A DNA stretch of 64,000 nucleotides from SZAS-103 sp038226665 (GCA_038226665.1 JBBRQI010000009.1:1-64000), one strand, 5' to 3'. Counted from the first letter of the stretch, positions 1 through 9,209 are shown. The notes: generated by a model not told the origin, from the letters alone. A program made the numbers and translations.

Positions 1-483
1 ATGCCATCGTTCGATATCGTTTCCGAAGTCGACAAGCACGAACTCACCAACGCGGTCGACCAGGCCAATCGCGAGCTCGCGATGCGTTTTGATTTCAAGG
101 GCAGCGATGCGCATTACGAATTGGCGGAACACGTCGTCACCCAATCCGCGCCCAGCGATTTCCAGCTCAAGCAGATGCTCGACATCCTGCGCGGACGCCT
201 GATCGCGCGCGGCATCGACATCCGCTGCCTCGACATCGCCGATCCGCTGGTCAACCTCGCCGGCGCACGCCAGACAGTCACCATCAAGCAAGGCATCGCA
301 CAGCCGGTCGCGAAGAAGATCGTCGCCGCGATCAAGGCCGCCAAGCTCAAGGTCGAGGCATCGATCAACGGCGACAAGCTGCGCGTGAGCGCGAAGAAAC
401 GCGACGACCTGCAAACGGCGATCGCGCTGTTGCGCAAGACCGATCTGGAACTGCCGCTTCAATTCGAAAACTTTCGCGATTAG
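1..483 (+). CDS. yajQ: YajQ family nucleotide-binding protein
   Basis: A 160-residue protein that matches the YajQ family over its whole length. It opens with MPSFDIVSEVDKHEL and ends with QFENFRD, both typical of the family. YajQ proteins are small cytosolic two-domain alpha/beta proteins. In Xanthomonas and Pseudomonas, members bind cyclic di-GMP and influence transcription; that role is known from the family and is not shown here. The ATG is the first base of the window, so the promoter and ribosome-binding site are not visible. The next gene is almost 500 bases away, so no operon partner is evident. Confidence 0.95.
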   Translation: MPSFDIVSEVDKHELTNAVDQANRELAMRFDFKGSDAHYELAEHVVTQSAPSDFQLKQMLDILRGRLIARGIDIRCLDIADPLVNLAGARQTVTIKQGIAQPVAKKIVAAIKAAKLKVEASINGDKLRVSAKKRDDLQTAIALLRKTDLELPLQFENFRD

Positions 484-973
484 CCGGTGGCAATAAATCC
501 CAGGACGGCCGGAGGTCGCGTTGCTTCTTTCCGCAGCCACGGCCCATGCCGCAAGGTCCCTTGATCGTCAACCTCACCGAACTGGTCACGCCGTTCACCA
601 GCAAGAAGATGGCGCGCGTGAGCGACAACAGCAAGTCGGCAACATCATCAAGAACGAGGCTGTTCCGGATCGACGTACAGCCGGAGAGCAGCCATGGCGC
701 GCTGCCGCCGCGCAAGCTGGGTGAATTGATCCAGCAGGCGCGCGCGCATGCATTTGATTTTGTCGGACGAAGAAAGCGTACGTGCTCAGAAAACACTACC
801 AGGTGCATGCAAGGACGATCTGTCCGCGCTGCGGCAAGCCATAGCAATACCGTGCATACCTTGGCTCCACCCAGCGTCGCGCACTTTTCTGCGATCATTG
901 CCAGAAGCTGTATGGGTGAAAGCTGATCCGAATCCAGCCTTCCTTGCATCAACGAGCAGACGCGGTGCATCCA
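484..973. other. 490-bp gap without a supported gene
   Basis: Several short open frames exist here on both strands. None has a ribosome-binding site with recognisable protein content, and the frame that runs into the next gene from 944 lacks a good start signal. Some composition in 540-740 resembles degraded coding sequence, but I recognise no family. The stretch should hold the promoter of the methyltransferase at 974; I see no clear -35/-10 pair. Confidence 0.4.
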
Positions 974-1807
974 ATGAAAATCCGCTTGCCTCCGCTGCTC
1001 GCACGCCTTGGCCGCCAGGCCGTACGCGACATGCGCTATCACGTCGCCGCCGCGCGTCACCGGCTCAGCTATGGCAACTCCATGGTTCCGCCGCGTTCGA
1101 TGGTATTCGTCGGAGTGGGCGACTTCATGGCGGTCGGTGAGGAGTTCAAGCGGTACTTCATCGAACTCGGCGGCCTGGCGCAGCAATGGAAGGTACTGGA
1201 CGTCGGCTGCGGGATCGGGCGCATGGCCATACCGCTGACGGGCTACCTGTCCTCCGAAGGCGCGTACTGCGGCATCGACATCGTCAAGAACGGCATCCGC
1301 TGGTGCAACAGCAGGATTGCATCGCGCTACCCGAATTTCCGCTTCATCCACACCGACATCTACAACAAGCTCTACAACCCATACGGGCGCATCGAGGCGA
1401 GCGCGTACCGCTTTCCATTCGATGACGCGTCGTTCGATTTCGTTTTCCTCACATCGGTCTTCACCCATATGCTGCCCGGAGACCTTGCGCATTACCTGGA
1501 GGAGATCTCGCGTGTCCTGCGTCCCGGCGGGCGCATGCTCGCCACCTTCCTGATCCTCAACGACGAATCCAACGCGTTGATCCAGGCAGGCCGCGGCAGT
1601 TTCGCGTTCGTGCGCCAGGCTGGCGGGTATGCAGTCGTCAATCGTGAGGTACCCGAAGACGCGGTCGCTTACGATGAAGCGGACATCCTCGCGCAGCTCG
1701 ACCGCGTCGGCCTGAAGGTGCAACTACCCATCCACTACGGTTCCTGGTGCGACAGATCCGCTTTCCTCAGCTTCCAGGACATCGTGATCGCGGAAAAGCG
1801 TGCGTGA
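974..1807 (+). CDS. class I SAM-dependent methyltransferase
   Basis: About 277 residues. The SAM-binding motif I is VLDVGCGIGRMAIPL, followed by an acidic residue in YCGIDIVKNGI (motif II). FDFVFLTSVFTHM and a VLRPGGRML post-motif loop complete the Methyltransf_11/25-type fold. The substrate cannot be read from the sequence. The order 'SVFTHM...EISRVLRPGGR' is common in methyltransferases of small molecules or surface glycans. An upstream ATG at 944 in frame is possible, but MKIRLPPLL at 974 looks more like a native N-terminus. The gene overlaps or nearly abuts the DUF1415 gene that follows, so the two may be co-transcribed. Confidence 0.85.
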   Translation: MKIRLPPLLARLGRQAVRDMRYHVAAARHRLSYGNSMVPPRSMVFVGVGDFMAVGEEFKRYFIELGGLAQQWKVLDVGCGIGRMAIPLTGYLSSEGAYCGIDIVKNGIRWCNSRIASRYPNFRFIHTDIYNKLYNPYGRIEASAYRFPFDDASFDFVFLTSVFTHMLPGDLAHYLEEISRVLRPGGRMLATFLILNDESNALIQAGRGSFAFVRQAGGYAVVNREVPEDAVAYDEADILAQLDRVGLKVQLPIHYGSWCDRSAFLSFQDIVIAEKRA

Positions 1808-1814
1808 CCGGCTG

Positions 1815-2378
1815 ATGTCAACGCATGGCACGCCCACCATGCATCCCATCGCGGCCACGCGCAACTGGCTGCAACGCGCGGTGATCGGACTCAACCTGTG
1901 TCCGTTCGCGAAAGCCGTGTTTGCCAAGGATCAGATCCGCTACGTGCTCAGCGAAGCGCGTGATGTCGAGTCGTTGATCGCCGACCTGCTCGCCGAACTC
2001 AACCACCTGCACGAAACGCCCGCCGAGCAGACCGACACGACGCTGTTGATCCATCCACACGTCCTGCAGGATTTCCTCGACTACAACGACTTCCTCGACA
2101 TCGCCGAAGCCGCGCTCACCCAACTCGACCTCGACGGCGAAATCCAGATCGCGAGCTTCCATCCTGACTATCGGTTCGCCGATTGCCTTGATGACGCGAT
2201 CGAGAATTACACGAACCGCGCGCCACTCCCGATGCTGCACCTGCTGCGCGAAAGCAGCGTCGAACGCGCGGCGGAAGCATTCCCGGATGCCGATGTGATC
2301 GTGGAGCGCAACAAGGCGACACTCAGGCGGCTGGGTTCGGAAGGATGGAGGGGGCTGCTGTCCCCGCTGCAAGCCTGA
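1815..2378 (+). CDS. DUF1415 family protein
   Basis: About 187 residues matching the DUF1415 family. Conserved features visible are the N-terminal RNWLQRAVIGLNLCPFA segment, the central HPHVLQDFLDYNDFLD, and the FHPDYRFAD motif. The family is widespread in Gammaproteobacteria and has no established function; the invariant Cys and His residues suggest an enzyme or a metal site, which is inference. The start is uncertain: ATG at 1815 gives MSTHGT, an in-frame ATG at 1839 gives MHPIAATRNW, and an upstream one at 1800 overlaps the methyltransferase. The gene lies within 10 bases of that upstream stop. Confidence 0.85.
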   Translation: MSTHGTPTMHPIAATRNWLQRAVIGLNLCPFAKAVFAKDQIRYVLSEARDVESLIADLLAELNHLHETPAEQTDTTLLIHPHVLQDFLDYNDFLDIAEAALTQLDLDGEIQIASFHPDYRFADCLDDAIENYTNRAPLPMLHLLRESSVERAAEAFPDADVIVERNKATLRRLGSEGWRGLLSPLQA

Positions 2379-2602
2379 AGCCGTAGGGTTCTGCGCGGAT
2401 ACAGGGAGATCTGAATAACGAACGCTTCAGGTTAGTGGCTGAACACTCCATCGTGCGGAAGCGCCGTGGGAGACGGGCGATGCGCAACCTAATCGGCATG
2501 GTTCGCCCAAACGCCGGCATGGCCGAATCCGCGATCGAATGGCGTATAACTTCTATGGATCGGGTCGATCCATCCCCTGTTTTCAATATCTAGGAGCACG
2601 AC

Positions 2603-3694
2603 ATGACGAAGCATCTGTTAGTTATCGCGGTTGCCGCTTGTTTCGCGACGGCTGGCATTGTCCAAGCTGCCCCGACGTCAGGCGGCCCGGCACAAGGCCA
2701 TCCGATCGGCAGCAGTGCGCAACTTTCAGCGGTGCAGCGAGGCGCACTCGTGGCCCAGCTCGTCCGCACTTGGGGACCCTTCGTGCAGCAGGTCCATCAA
2801 ACCAGCGTTGGTGCGTGGGCTAACCGCATGCAGGCCACCTTCAGCGCCAGTACTGACAGCAATCTACAGCGGGCTGCTGGGATGAAAACATTTCAGGGCA
2901 TGATGGATGCGCTGACCGGCATCCATCTGACGGATGCCCAAGTCACCGATTCGCTGGCGACCCAGGCGCAAGTGCTCAAATCCGGCAACAGACCGGCGTT
3001 GCTCGGCAGCACCACAGCTGATCTGGTGTACAACCCGCTAGCTCCCTGCCGGATCGCCGACACGCGCATCGTCGGTGGCGCGATCAGCGGCGGGTTTTTC
3101 CGCGCGTTCCATGGCTATACTTCGACGAACTTCGCCACCCAGGGCGGAAACACCAGCAGCAATTGCGGAATTCCGGCGAACCCTTCGGCATTGATGCTCA
3201 ACATCACCGTGGCCGCCGCCTCGGCGCCAGGCTACTTGACGGTGTTCCCGTTTAACACGACGCGACCACTCGCCGCGAACCTCAATTATGCGTCCGGCGC
3301 GACCGTTGGCAACGAAATCGCAGCCAAGATGACGCTCGGCTCGACAGACGAATTCAGCGTGTACGCCTTCGGAACGACCGATGTGGTCGTGGATGTGGTC
3401 GGTTATTTCATGGCGCCGCAGGCGACGCCTGAAGATTGCGTCCGCGCGCACAACACCCAGGATATCGCGCCTGGCGCTTTTTCCAGCCAATTCTTCATCA
3501 CCTGCCCTGCTGGCCGTACCGTGACGGGCGGTGGCTGTGGCAATGGTTCGTTTTCGACCGATCTGAACGTCACTTGGAGCACGCGTTCATACACCGACGC
3601 CAACCAAGCCTGGTTCTGCGAGGCAAAGAATGTTGGTCCGGCCACCCAAACCCTCCAGGGAGACGCAATCTGCTGCACCGTCCCGGGACGTTGA
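2603..3694 (+). CDS. secreted protein with PCR-x-x-DTR beta domain
   Basis: 363 residues with a clear Sec signal peptide (MTKHLLVIAVAACFATAGIVQAA). Residues about 25-135 are a helical region without recognisable family. Residues about 145-275 form a repeat-type beta domain that begins LAPCRIADTR and ends with TDVVVDVVGYFMAP. This domain is common at the C-terminus of secreted actinobacterial and other proteins, usually as a cell-surface module of unknown ligand. The last 85 residues are rich in Cys, Gly and aromatic residues (TGGGCGNGSF, WFCEAKN, AICCTVPGR) and probably form a disulfide-bonded domain. An AGGAG box lies 7 bases before the ATG. The gene is followed by a strong terminator and stands alone. 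Confidence 0.8.
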   Translation: MTKHLLVIAVAACFATAGIVQAAPTSGGPAQGHPIGSSAQLSAVQRGALVAQLVRTWGPFVQQVHQTSVGAWANRMQATFSASTDSNLQRAAGMKTFQGMMDALTGIHLTDAQVTDSLATQAQVLKSGNRPALLGSTTADLVYNPLAPCRIADTRIVGGAISGGFFRAFHGYTSTNFATQGGNTSSNCGIPANPSALMLNITVAAASAPGYLTVFPFNTTRPLAANLNYASGATVGNEIAAKMTLGSTDEFSVYAFGTTDVVVDVVGYFMAPQATPEDCVRAHNTQDIAPGAFSSQFFITCPAGRTVTGGGCGNGSFSTDLNVTWSTRSYTDANQAWFCEAKNVGPATQTLQGDAICCTVPGR

Positions 3695-3733
3695 TATTAA
3701 GAACCAAGATCGTAGCTACGATCCTGCATCACA

Positions 3734-3762
3734 GGCCGGCCGAAAGGCCGGCCCGTTTTGCT
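3734..3762 (+). terminator. rho-independent terminator
   Basis: A perfect 8-bp GC stem (GGCCGGCC / GGCCGGCC) with a GAAA tetraloop is followed by CGTTTTGCTT. It lies 40 bases after the secreted protein gene and faces the convergent rsuA gene. Confidence 0.85.
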
Positions 3763-3792
3763 TATCGGTATCGCAATCGTGGTTTGTCTGGC

Positions 3793-4506
3793 TCATTCAA
3801 CAACACCTGAGGCGAACAAGACGGCCATGCTGTTCGCATCCAACGCACAACATGCACCAGCCTCCAGATCGCCCAACGCCAAGCCGCCGACGCGACTGCG
3901 GTGCAACATCACCACATGATTGCCGATGGCTGCGAACATGCGGCGCACCTGGTGATAGCGGCCTTCGGTGAGTGTCAGTCGTGCGGCGCGCTGGTTGAGA
4001 ACCTCCATCATGACCGGCGCGAGCGGCGTCTGTTCCGATTCAAGCATCAAGCTGCCGCTGGCGAACAATGCGGTTTCGTCACCACGCAAATCCTCGGCCA
4101 GGGTGACTTCGTAGACTTTCGACAGATTCGATTTCGGCGACACGATCTGGTGCAGCAGCGCGCCATCGTCGGTCAGCAGCAATAAACCGGACGTGTCGCG
4201 ATCAAGGCGACCGACCGGCGAGATGATCGGGTTGCGCAAGCGAAAACGCGGCGGCAGCAGGTCGTACACGACGCGGCCCGGATCGCGCGTTGAACAGGTA
4301 TAGCCGACCGGCTTGTGCAGCATCAACACGATGCCCTGCGCGGGGTCGAGCGGTACGCCGTCGATGCGCATATCGGCGTGCGCATTGGAATCGTCCGCAT
4401 ACAGCACGTTGCCGGCGGCATCGGTGATGCGGCCATCGCGGAACATTGCGGCGACTTCCTTGCGACTGCCGTAGCCGAGATTCGCGATCAGCTTGAGGAG
4501 TTTCAT
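3793..4506 (-). CDS. rsuA: 16S rRNA pseudouridine-516 synthase
   Basis: 237 residues. It starts with an S4 RNA-binding domain (MKLLKLIANLGYGSRKEV, residues 1-50). The catalytic domain of the RsuA/RluB/E/F family follows, with the catalytic aspartate in GRLDRDTSGLLLLT and the conserved LHKPVGYTCS segment. It isomerises one uridine in 16S rRNA of the small subunit. A longer in-frame N-terminal extension exists, but MKLL at 4506 is the family start and is preceded by few bases from the next gene. It lies 13 bases downstream of the rRNA methyltransferase gene on the same strand. RluB/RluE assignment is less likely given the total length. Confidence 0.88.
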   Translation of the reverse strand: MKLLKLIANLGYGSRKEVAAMFRDGRITDAAGNVLYADDSNAHADMRIDGVPLDPAQGIVLMLHKPVGYTCSTRDPGRVVYDLLPPRFRLRNPIISPVGRLDRDTSGLLLLTDDGALLHQIVSPKSNLSKVYEVTLAEDLRGDETALFASGSLMLESEQTPLAPVMMEVLNQRAARLTLTEGRYHQVRRMFAAIGNHVVMLHRSRVGGLALGDLEAGACCALDANSMAVLFASGVVE

Positions 4507-4519
4507 CGTGGGTCGCCCA

Positions 4520-5593
4520 TCATGCAGCCTTGACGGCTTCGATGACCTTGAAACCGCGCTCGCTCGCAACGGTGCGCACTGTGTGGAAGCGCTCGTTCAA
4601 GATCGATTCGTAGGGAAGGTGTCGATTGGCGACCAGCCACAGGCGTCCGCCCGCAATCAATGCATCCGCCGCCACTGCGATGAACGCGCGTCCGAGTTCC
4701 GGCAGATCGGCGCGACCCTGGTGGAACGGCGGATTGGTCACGATGAAATCGTAGCGGTGCGGCAGGCCGGTGGTCACGTCGTGCCAGTGGTAGTCGAGCT
4801 TCGCAGCCGTCGAGATGTTTGCAAGATTCAATCGCGCCAGATTTGATCGAGCTAGTTCGAGCGCGCGCGCATCGGCTTCGTACAGATCGAGCGACGTGAC
4901 ACGCGGACAGCGCGCGAGTACTTCGGCCGACAGATAACCATAGCCTGCGCCGAGATCCGCGCCGCGGCCGAACAGATCACCAGGAAGATGCGCGGCCAGC
5001 AACTCCGATGCGGCATCGATCCGATCCCACGCAAACACACCGGGACGGCTCATGAAACGTCCATTGGCGATCGGTCGCGGCGCATCGACGAGCATCCATT
5101 CTTCAAGCAACGCGCGATCCAGTTTTTCGTCGCGCAATGTCGTCCAGAACACCCGGCAATGATTCTTGTTGATGTTATGAATTGGCCCGAGCAGACGTTG
5201 CATGTCGGACTCTCCGGAGCGCGCGCCTTCGTTGTTCGCAATGCTCGCGACGATCGTGCCGCCGGCAATCGTGCATTGCGCTGCGCGCGCCAGATCCGCT
5301 CGCGCCTGTTCGCGCTGTCGCGGCGGTAGCAGCAACACCAACGGAAATTTTTCATCATCGGTAGATGCCACGACCGTCAGCCCGCCGCGTTGCAGCGCCT
5401 CGGCATACGGCTTGAATGTTTGTTCGCATACCAATCTTTCCAGTGGCATCGCGCGCAACGGCCAACCGTCTCGCGCATGCGCGAACAACACGCGCGCGTC
5501 CCGCGGCCATGCGAGCGCGCCCGTCGCGAACGGCAGCATCAGGGTTGCGAGCGCCGCATGATCGCCGACGCCGAATGCGTTTTCTGCACTCAA
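4520..5593 (-). CDS. rsmC: 16S rRNA (guanine-N2) methyltransferase, RsmC type
   Basis: 357 residues with the RsmC two-domain layout: a degenerate N-terminal methyltransferase-like half and a catalytic C-terminal half. The C-terminal half has motif I ADLGAGYGYLSAEVLA and the N2-guanine signature NPPFHQG. RsmC methylates G1207 of 16S rRNA in the 30S particle. The usual length is about 340 residues. It sits just upstream of rsuA, 13 bases apart, so the two form a small rRNA-modification operon. RlmG is the nearest alternative; the short length and NPPFH motif with HQG favour RsmC. Confidence 0.85.
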   Translation of the reverse strand: MSAENAFGVGDHAALATLMLPFATGALAWPRDARVLFAHARDGWPLRAMPLERLVCEQTFKPYAEALQRGGLTVVASTDDEKFPLVLLLPPRQREQARADLARAAQCTIAGGTIVASIANNEGARSGESDMQRLLGPIHNINKNHCRVFWTTLRDEKLDRALLEEWMLVDAPRPIANGRFMSRPGVFAWDRIDAASELLAAHLPGDLFGRGADLGAGYGYLSAEVLARCPRVTSLDLYEADARALELARSNLARLNLANISTAAKLDYHWHDVTTGLPHRYDFIVTNPPFHQGRADLPELGRAFIAVAADALIAGGRLWLVANRHLPYESILNERFHTVRTVASERGFKVIEAVKAA

Positions 5594-5822
5594 GATCGTG
5601 CTCCGAAAAATTGATGCGCGAGTTTATCGCGCCCCCGCAGCGAGTCGCGCAGGCGTAACAAGCGATCGCGTGTGAAGAAGCCTTCACGCAAATCTTCACA
5701 ACGCCTCCACTGCGCCGCGTCCAGCATGCGCATACCGCACGCACTACGGCGTTGCATGACGCGCATCGTCGATCCGGTTCATCGTTTCCATACAACCCCT
5801 AGACGCAATCAGGAGTCACATC

Positions 5823-6425
5823 ATGAAGCTTCGCAGTCTTTCCACCGCACTCGCTGCAACACTGGCTTTATCGACCGTCGCTATGGCAGCCGACAACATG
5901 GCCGCAGAAAACTCGATGGGCATGAGCGATCACTCGATGTCCATGCAAGACCCGATGGTCGGCGGCGCGGCGATGTACGCCAACAAGGACATCATCGACA
6001 ACGCCGTCAACTCGAAGGACCACACCACCCTCGTCGCGGCGGTCAAGGCCGCCGGCCTTGTCGATACGCTGAAAGGCCCGGGCCCGTTCACCGTGTTTGC
6101 GCCGACCAATGAAGCATTCGCGGCGCTGCCGCCCGGCACCATCGACACGCTGCTCAAGCCCGAAAACAAGGGCATGCTTACCGGCGTGCTGACCTACCAC
6201 GTCGTGTCCGGACGTCTCGACACCGCCGCATTGAATGCGCAGATCAAAGCTGGCGGCGGCAAGGCAGTCCTCAAGACCGTGCAGGGCGGCGACCTGACCG
6301 TGTTGGGCCGTGGCAAGCACCTGACCGTCACCGATGCGAAAGGCAATACCGCACACATCACCATCGCCAACGTGTACCAGAGCAATGGCGTGATCCTGGT
6401 GGTCGACAAGGTGCTGATGCAGTAA
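5823..6425 (+). CDS. secreted fasciclin (FAS1) domain protein
   Basis: 200 residues with a signal peptide (MKLRSLSTALAATLALSTVAMAA), a Met/Ser-rich linker (about 24-45), and one FAS1 domain. The domain shows the hallmarks LKGPGPFTVFAPTNEAFAALP (H1 region), LTYHVVSG, and the C-terminal NGVILVVDKVLMQ. FAS1 proteins are extracellular adhesion-type proteins; in bacteria the ligand is mostly unknown. An AGGAG box precedes the ATG by 8 bases. It is monocistronic, with a terminator directly after it. Confidence 0.92.
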   Translation: MKLRSLSTALAATLALSTVAMAADNMAAENSMGMSDHSMSMQDPMVGGAAMYANKDIIDNAVNSKDHTTLVAAVKAAGLVDTLKGPGPFTVFAPTNEAFAALPPGTIDTLLKPENKGMLTGVLTYHVVSGRLDTAALNAQIKAGGGKAVLKTVQGGDLTVLGRGKHLTVTDAKGNTAHITIANVYQSNGVILVVDKVLMQ

Positions 6426-6452
6426 CGATCCGCTGGCCATTTATCCATATAA

Positions 6453-6480
6453 AAGGGCAGCCCCGGCTGCCCTTGTTGTT
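6453..6480 (+). terminator. terminator after the fasciclin gene
   Basis: A 10-base inverted repeat (AAGGGCAGCC / GGCTGCCCTT) with a very short loop is followed by GTTGTT. A run of A before the stem means it could act in both directions. Confidence 0.8.
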
Positions 6481-6743
6481 ACGTGCGTACCATGAATGCC
6501 GCGCTAGAATGTCGCCGATGTTTCCATCCGACGCACCACAAGATCGTTGGCTTGTTGGCATCGCTGCTGTTTGCATCCGCAGATGCAGCGAAACCCCTGT
6601 TGCTCCCGACGAACCACCGATCGATTGCGACAACTGCGCTAGCTGAAACCAGCCGCATGCGCAATTCCGCCTCTTCGGCAACACATAGTATGTCGGCATC
6701 CACAGACGTGCGCTCCGCCATCGCAAACGCGGCTGGAGCTTCT
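6481..6743. other. intergenic stretch between terminator and EamA gene
   Basis: Together with the terminator, this is a 318-base gap between convergent genes. Open frames of about 120 codons exist on both strands (6483-6857 plus, 6479-6850 minus). Both run into the EamA gene, lack a ribosome-binding site and show no family resemblance. I see nothing else in it. Confidence 0.4.
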
Positions 6744-7628
6744 TCAGAGATGCTCGGCCTCGGCATGCGCGCGTTCGCGGCGCAGCAGGTACACGCCGCT
6801 CGCGACGATGATCGCGGCGCCGACCCATGTCGTTGCATCGGGCAACACATCCCATAGGGTGAAGTCGAGAGTCAGGCTCCACGCCAGCGCCGTGTATTCG
6901 AACGGGGCGATCAAGGATGCTTCGCCATGGCGGAACGCTTCGGTGATTGCATATTGCCCTAGCGAGCCGGCGACGCCGACGCCGGCGATCCACATCCAGT
7001 CCGATCGTGCGATCGGTATCCACCCGGATGCGGCGCAGGCTCCTGCGCCAAGCGTGAGTAGCACCATCAGCCAGACCACCATCGCCTGCGTGCTGTCGGT
7101 ACGCGACAGCACGCGCACGGTGATCGCGGAAATCGCGTAGCCGACCGCAGCGAGCAATACGGCGAGTCCCGCGTAGCTGATGACACCATCGCCGCTCGGC
7201 CGCAGAGCGACGAGCACGCCCGCGAAACCGATGAAGATCGCGGTCCAGCGACGCGGCCCCACTCGTTCGCGCAAGATCGGCACCGATAACGCGGTGATCA
7301 GCATCGGCGCGATGAAGGAAATCGCATACGCGCTCGAGATCGGCATCCGGTGCAGGGCATAGACGAAAGCTCCCAGCATCGCCACGCCGATCGCGCCGCG
7401 CAGAAGATGCAGTGGCCACCGTACCCGCAACAACGGCCGCCAGCCTGTCGTCGCCAACGCCCAGGTCAGCACCAGCGGCAACGATGCCGCACCACGCAGC
7501 GCCGCGACCTGGAGCGGCGGGTAATGCGCCGACAGCGATTTCATCCCTGCGTCCATGATTGAAAACAGGCCGACAGCTGCGAGCATGGTGAAAATGGCGC
7601 GCGCATTGCCTGCATTGCGTGCGGTCAT
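6744..7628 (-). CDS. EamA/DMT family transporter
   Basis: 294 residues with about ten hydrophobic helices arranged as two EamA repeats. The first repeat includes LLRGAIGVAMLGAFVYALHR and the second GSLGQYAITEAFRHGEASLI near residues 225-245. The ending IIVASGVYLLRRERA is typical. Drug/metabolite family members export small metabolites such as amino acids or nucleotides; the substrate cannot be inferred. The protein is in the inner membrane. The gene is isolated from its neighbours by more than 150 bases on the upstream side. Confidence 0.88.
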   Translation of the reverse strand: MTARNAGNARAIFTMLAAVGLFSIMDAGMKSLSAHYPPLQVAALRGAASLPLVLTWALATTGWRPLLRVRWPLHLLRGAIGVAMLGAFVYALHRMPISSAYAISFIAPMLITALSVPILRERVGPRRWTAIFIGFAGVLVALRPSGDGVISYAGLAVLLAAVGYAISAITVRVLSRTDSTQAMVVWLMVLLTLGAGACAASGWIPIARSDWMWIAGVGVAGSLGQYAITEAFRHGEASLIAPFEYTALAWSLTLDFTLWDVLPDATTWVGAAIIVASGVYLLRRERAHAEAEHL

Positions 7629-7747
7629 GCGCGGAATGTTCCAACCAGCTCATGCGACATGTCGCGTACGCTCCATCAAGGTCACGCGACTTTGCGATGA
7701 CGATGCGTTCTGCGCAAGCATCCGCCGATCTTGCTCATCCATGCGCA

Positions 7748-7775
7748 TAAAAAGGCCGGCATCGCTGCCGGCCTT
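7748..7775 (-). terminator. terminator of the secreted hypothetical gene
   Basis: A 9-bp stem (AAGGCCGGC / GCCGGCCTT) with a six-base loop is followed on the minus strand by a T run (complement of the ATAAAAA at 7748-7754). It lies 25 bases downstream of the stop at 7801. Confidence 0.85.
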
Positions 7776-7800
7776 CGTCGAGCATTGCATGGATTTCGCT

Positions 7801-8247
7801 TTAGCGGGAGATCGTGAACTGGCCTACGTCCACGCCGATATTCACGCCTTCGCCATTGCCGGCCAGCGCAAGCGATACTTCGCCCTTGGTGAGTACCTGC
7901 GCCTCGCCGGATTTCACGAGGCCTGCGTTCGCGCTCGCCTGGGCATAGCGTCCAAGGACATCGCTGATGCGGTGCACGTCGGTGAATTTGCCCGTGCCGT
8001 TGTCGATATGCCATTTGCCGGCGGTAATGCCGACTGCTTTCGCGCCGACATGCACGCGCATCGACTGCCCGTTTTCACAATTGATCGTGCCGGTGCCGGT
8101 GGTGTGCTTGTAGATCAGCGACCAGCCGGTCAAGTTGTAGTGAAGTTTGCAACCGAGATCGGCATCGGCAGCTGCTGCAGGCAGCGATGCCGACATCGCG
8201 AGAGCGCAAGTCGTCGCCGCGGCGATGGAAAGAAGTGTCCGTTGCAT
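7801..8247 (-). CDS. secreted hypothetical protein
   Basis: 148 residues. The N-terminus MQRTLLSIAAATTCALAMSA plus ASLPAAAADA is a standard Sec signal peptide. The mature part has two cysteines (LGCKLHY, TINCENG) that could pair, and glycine-rich beta-prone sequence with a VSLALAGNGEGVNIGV segment. I do not recognise the family. The start at 8247 is chosen because an AGGAG box lies 8 bases upstream; the open frame continues upstream without a better signal. A strong terminator follows, so it is monocistronic. A periplasmic or outer-membrane-associated role is inferred from the signal peptide only. Confidence 0.75.
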   Translation of the reverse strand: MQRTLLSIAAATTCALAMSASLPAAAADADLGCKLHYNLTGWSLIYKHTTGTGTINCENGQSMRVHVGAKAVGITAGKWHIDNGTGKFTDVHRISDVLGRYAQASANAGLVKSGEAQVLTKGEVSLALAGNGEGVNIGVDVGQFTISR

Positions 8248-8377
8248 GGTAGTGCTCCTAGGTGAGGGGATCTTTTGATGAACCCGTGCCACAGTTTGCA
8301 TGTTTAACCTGAACGAAAGGGAAAGTGGTCGTTTCTGGCTACCTAAGCCGTTCATCGCCGCGTCGATTCAAAAGCAG

Positions 8378-9055
8378 TCAATCCAGGCGCGCGATCTGCC
8401 GCAACGCATCCTCGAATGCCTCAGCCGGCTGGTCACCCTGGATCAAGTGGCGTCCGTTGATGATGACCGACGGCACCGCATGGATGCCTTGTTCGGTGTA
8501 ATGGCGTTCCTGCGAACGCACATCTGCGGCATATGCATCGGTCGAAAGCATCGCGCGCGCGCGCGTCGTATCAAGGCCAACTTCGCCCGCGAGCCGCACC
8601 AGAACGTCGTGGGACGACACGTCCTCGCCATCGGTGAAGTAGGCGCGCAACAGCGCATGTTTCAATGCGCGTTCTGTGTCGCGGTTTTCGAGTGCCGCCC
8701 AATGCAGCATCCGATGCGCGTCGAATGTGTTGTAGACGCGGCCGCGCGCGTTGAACACGAAGTCGAGTGCTGCTCCGCGCGCGCGCAGCGCTTCGCGGTT
8801 GCGTTCGAGTTGTTCCGGCGTCGAACCGTATTTCTGCATGAGGTGTTCGGTCACGTCCTGGCCTTCCGGCGGCATCTGCGGATTGAGTTCGAACGGCTGG
8901 AAATGCAAATCGACCGCGATGCGATCGCCGATCCGATCAACCGCCTGCTCCAGTGATTTCAGGCCGATCACGCACCACGGACACGACACGTCCGAGACGA
9001 AATCGACCCGGATCGGTACGGGCGTAGACGACAGCGATTCGGGCGTAGCGGTCAT
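8378..9055 (-). CDS. DsbA-family oxidoreductase, FrnE-like
   Basis: About 225 residues from MTATPESL. The thioredoxin-fold active site is SDVSCPWCVIGLKSLE (CPWC), the signature of the cytosolic FrnE/2-hydroxychromene isomerase-like branch of the DsbA superfamily. The cis-Pro loop is GIHAVPSVIINGRHLIQG, and the end GDQPAEAFEDALRQI is typical. No signal peptide is visible, so it acts in the cytoplasm as a dithiol oxidoreductase of unknown partner. An in-frame GTG/ATG further upstream would add about 27 unrelated residues; 9055 is the likelier start. Confidence 0.88.
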   Translation of the reverse strand: MTATPESLSSTPVPIRVDFVSDVSCPWCVIGLKSLEQAVDRIGDRIAVDLHFQPFELNPQMPPEGQDVTEHLMQKYGSTPEQLERNREALRARGAALDFVFNARGRVYNTFDAHRMLHWAALENRDTERALKHALLRAYFTDGEDVSSHDVLVRLAGEVGLDTTRARAMLSTDAYAADVRSQERHYTEQGIHAVPSVIINGRHLIQGDQPAEAFEDALRQIARLD

Positions 9056-9209
9056 GATTGCGATCTTGATCGTGGGATCGCCGCACAGCGCGGCAACCTG
9101 CGGTTCTGAAATACGGCCGGGTTGCTCCACTATCAAGCGGCGCGTTCAATTCCATCCCGCGTCACATGCGATCATGCCCGCGCACGCGTCAGGCCCAGCG
9201 TGTTTGGCC

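Noticed and set aside
365..1723. 452-codon open frame on minus
   Set aside because: Antisense to the methyltransferase gene and yajQ end; the opposite strand has clear motifs.
6483..6857. 124-codon open frame on plus after the fasciclin gene
   Set aside because: It has no ribosome-binding site, runs into the EamA gene on the other strand and starts right after a terminator.
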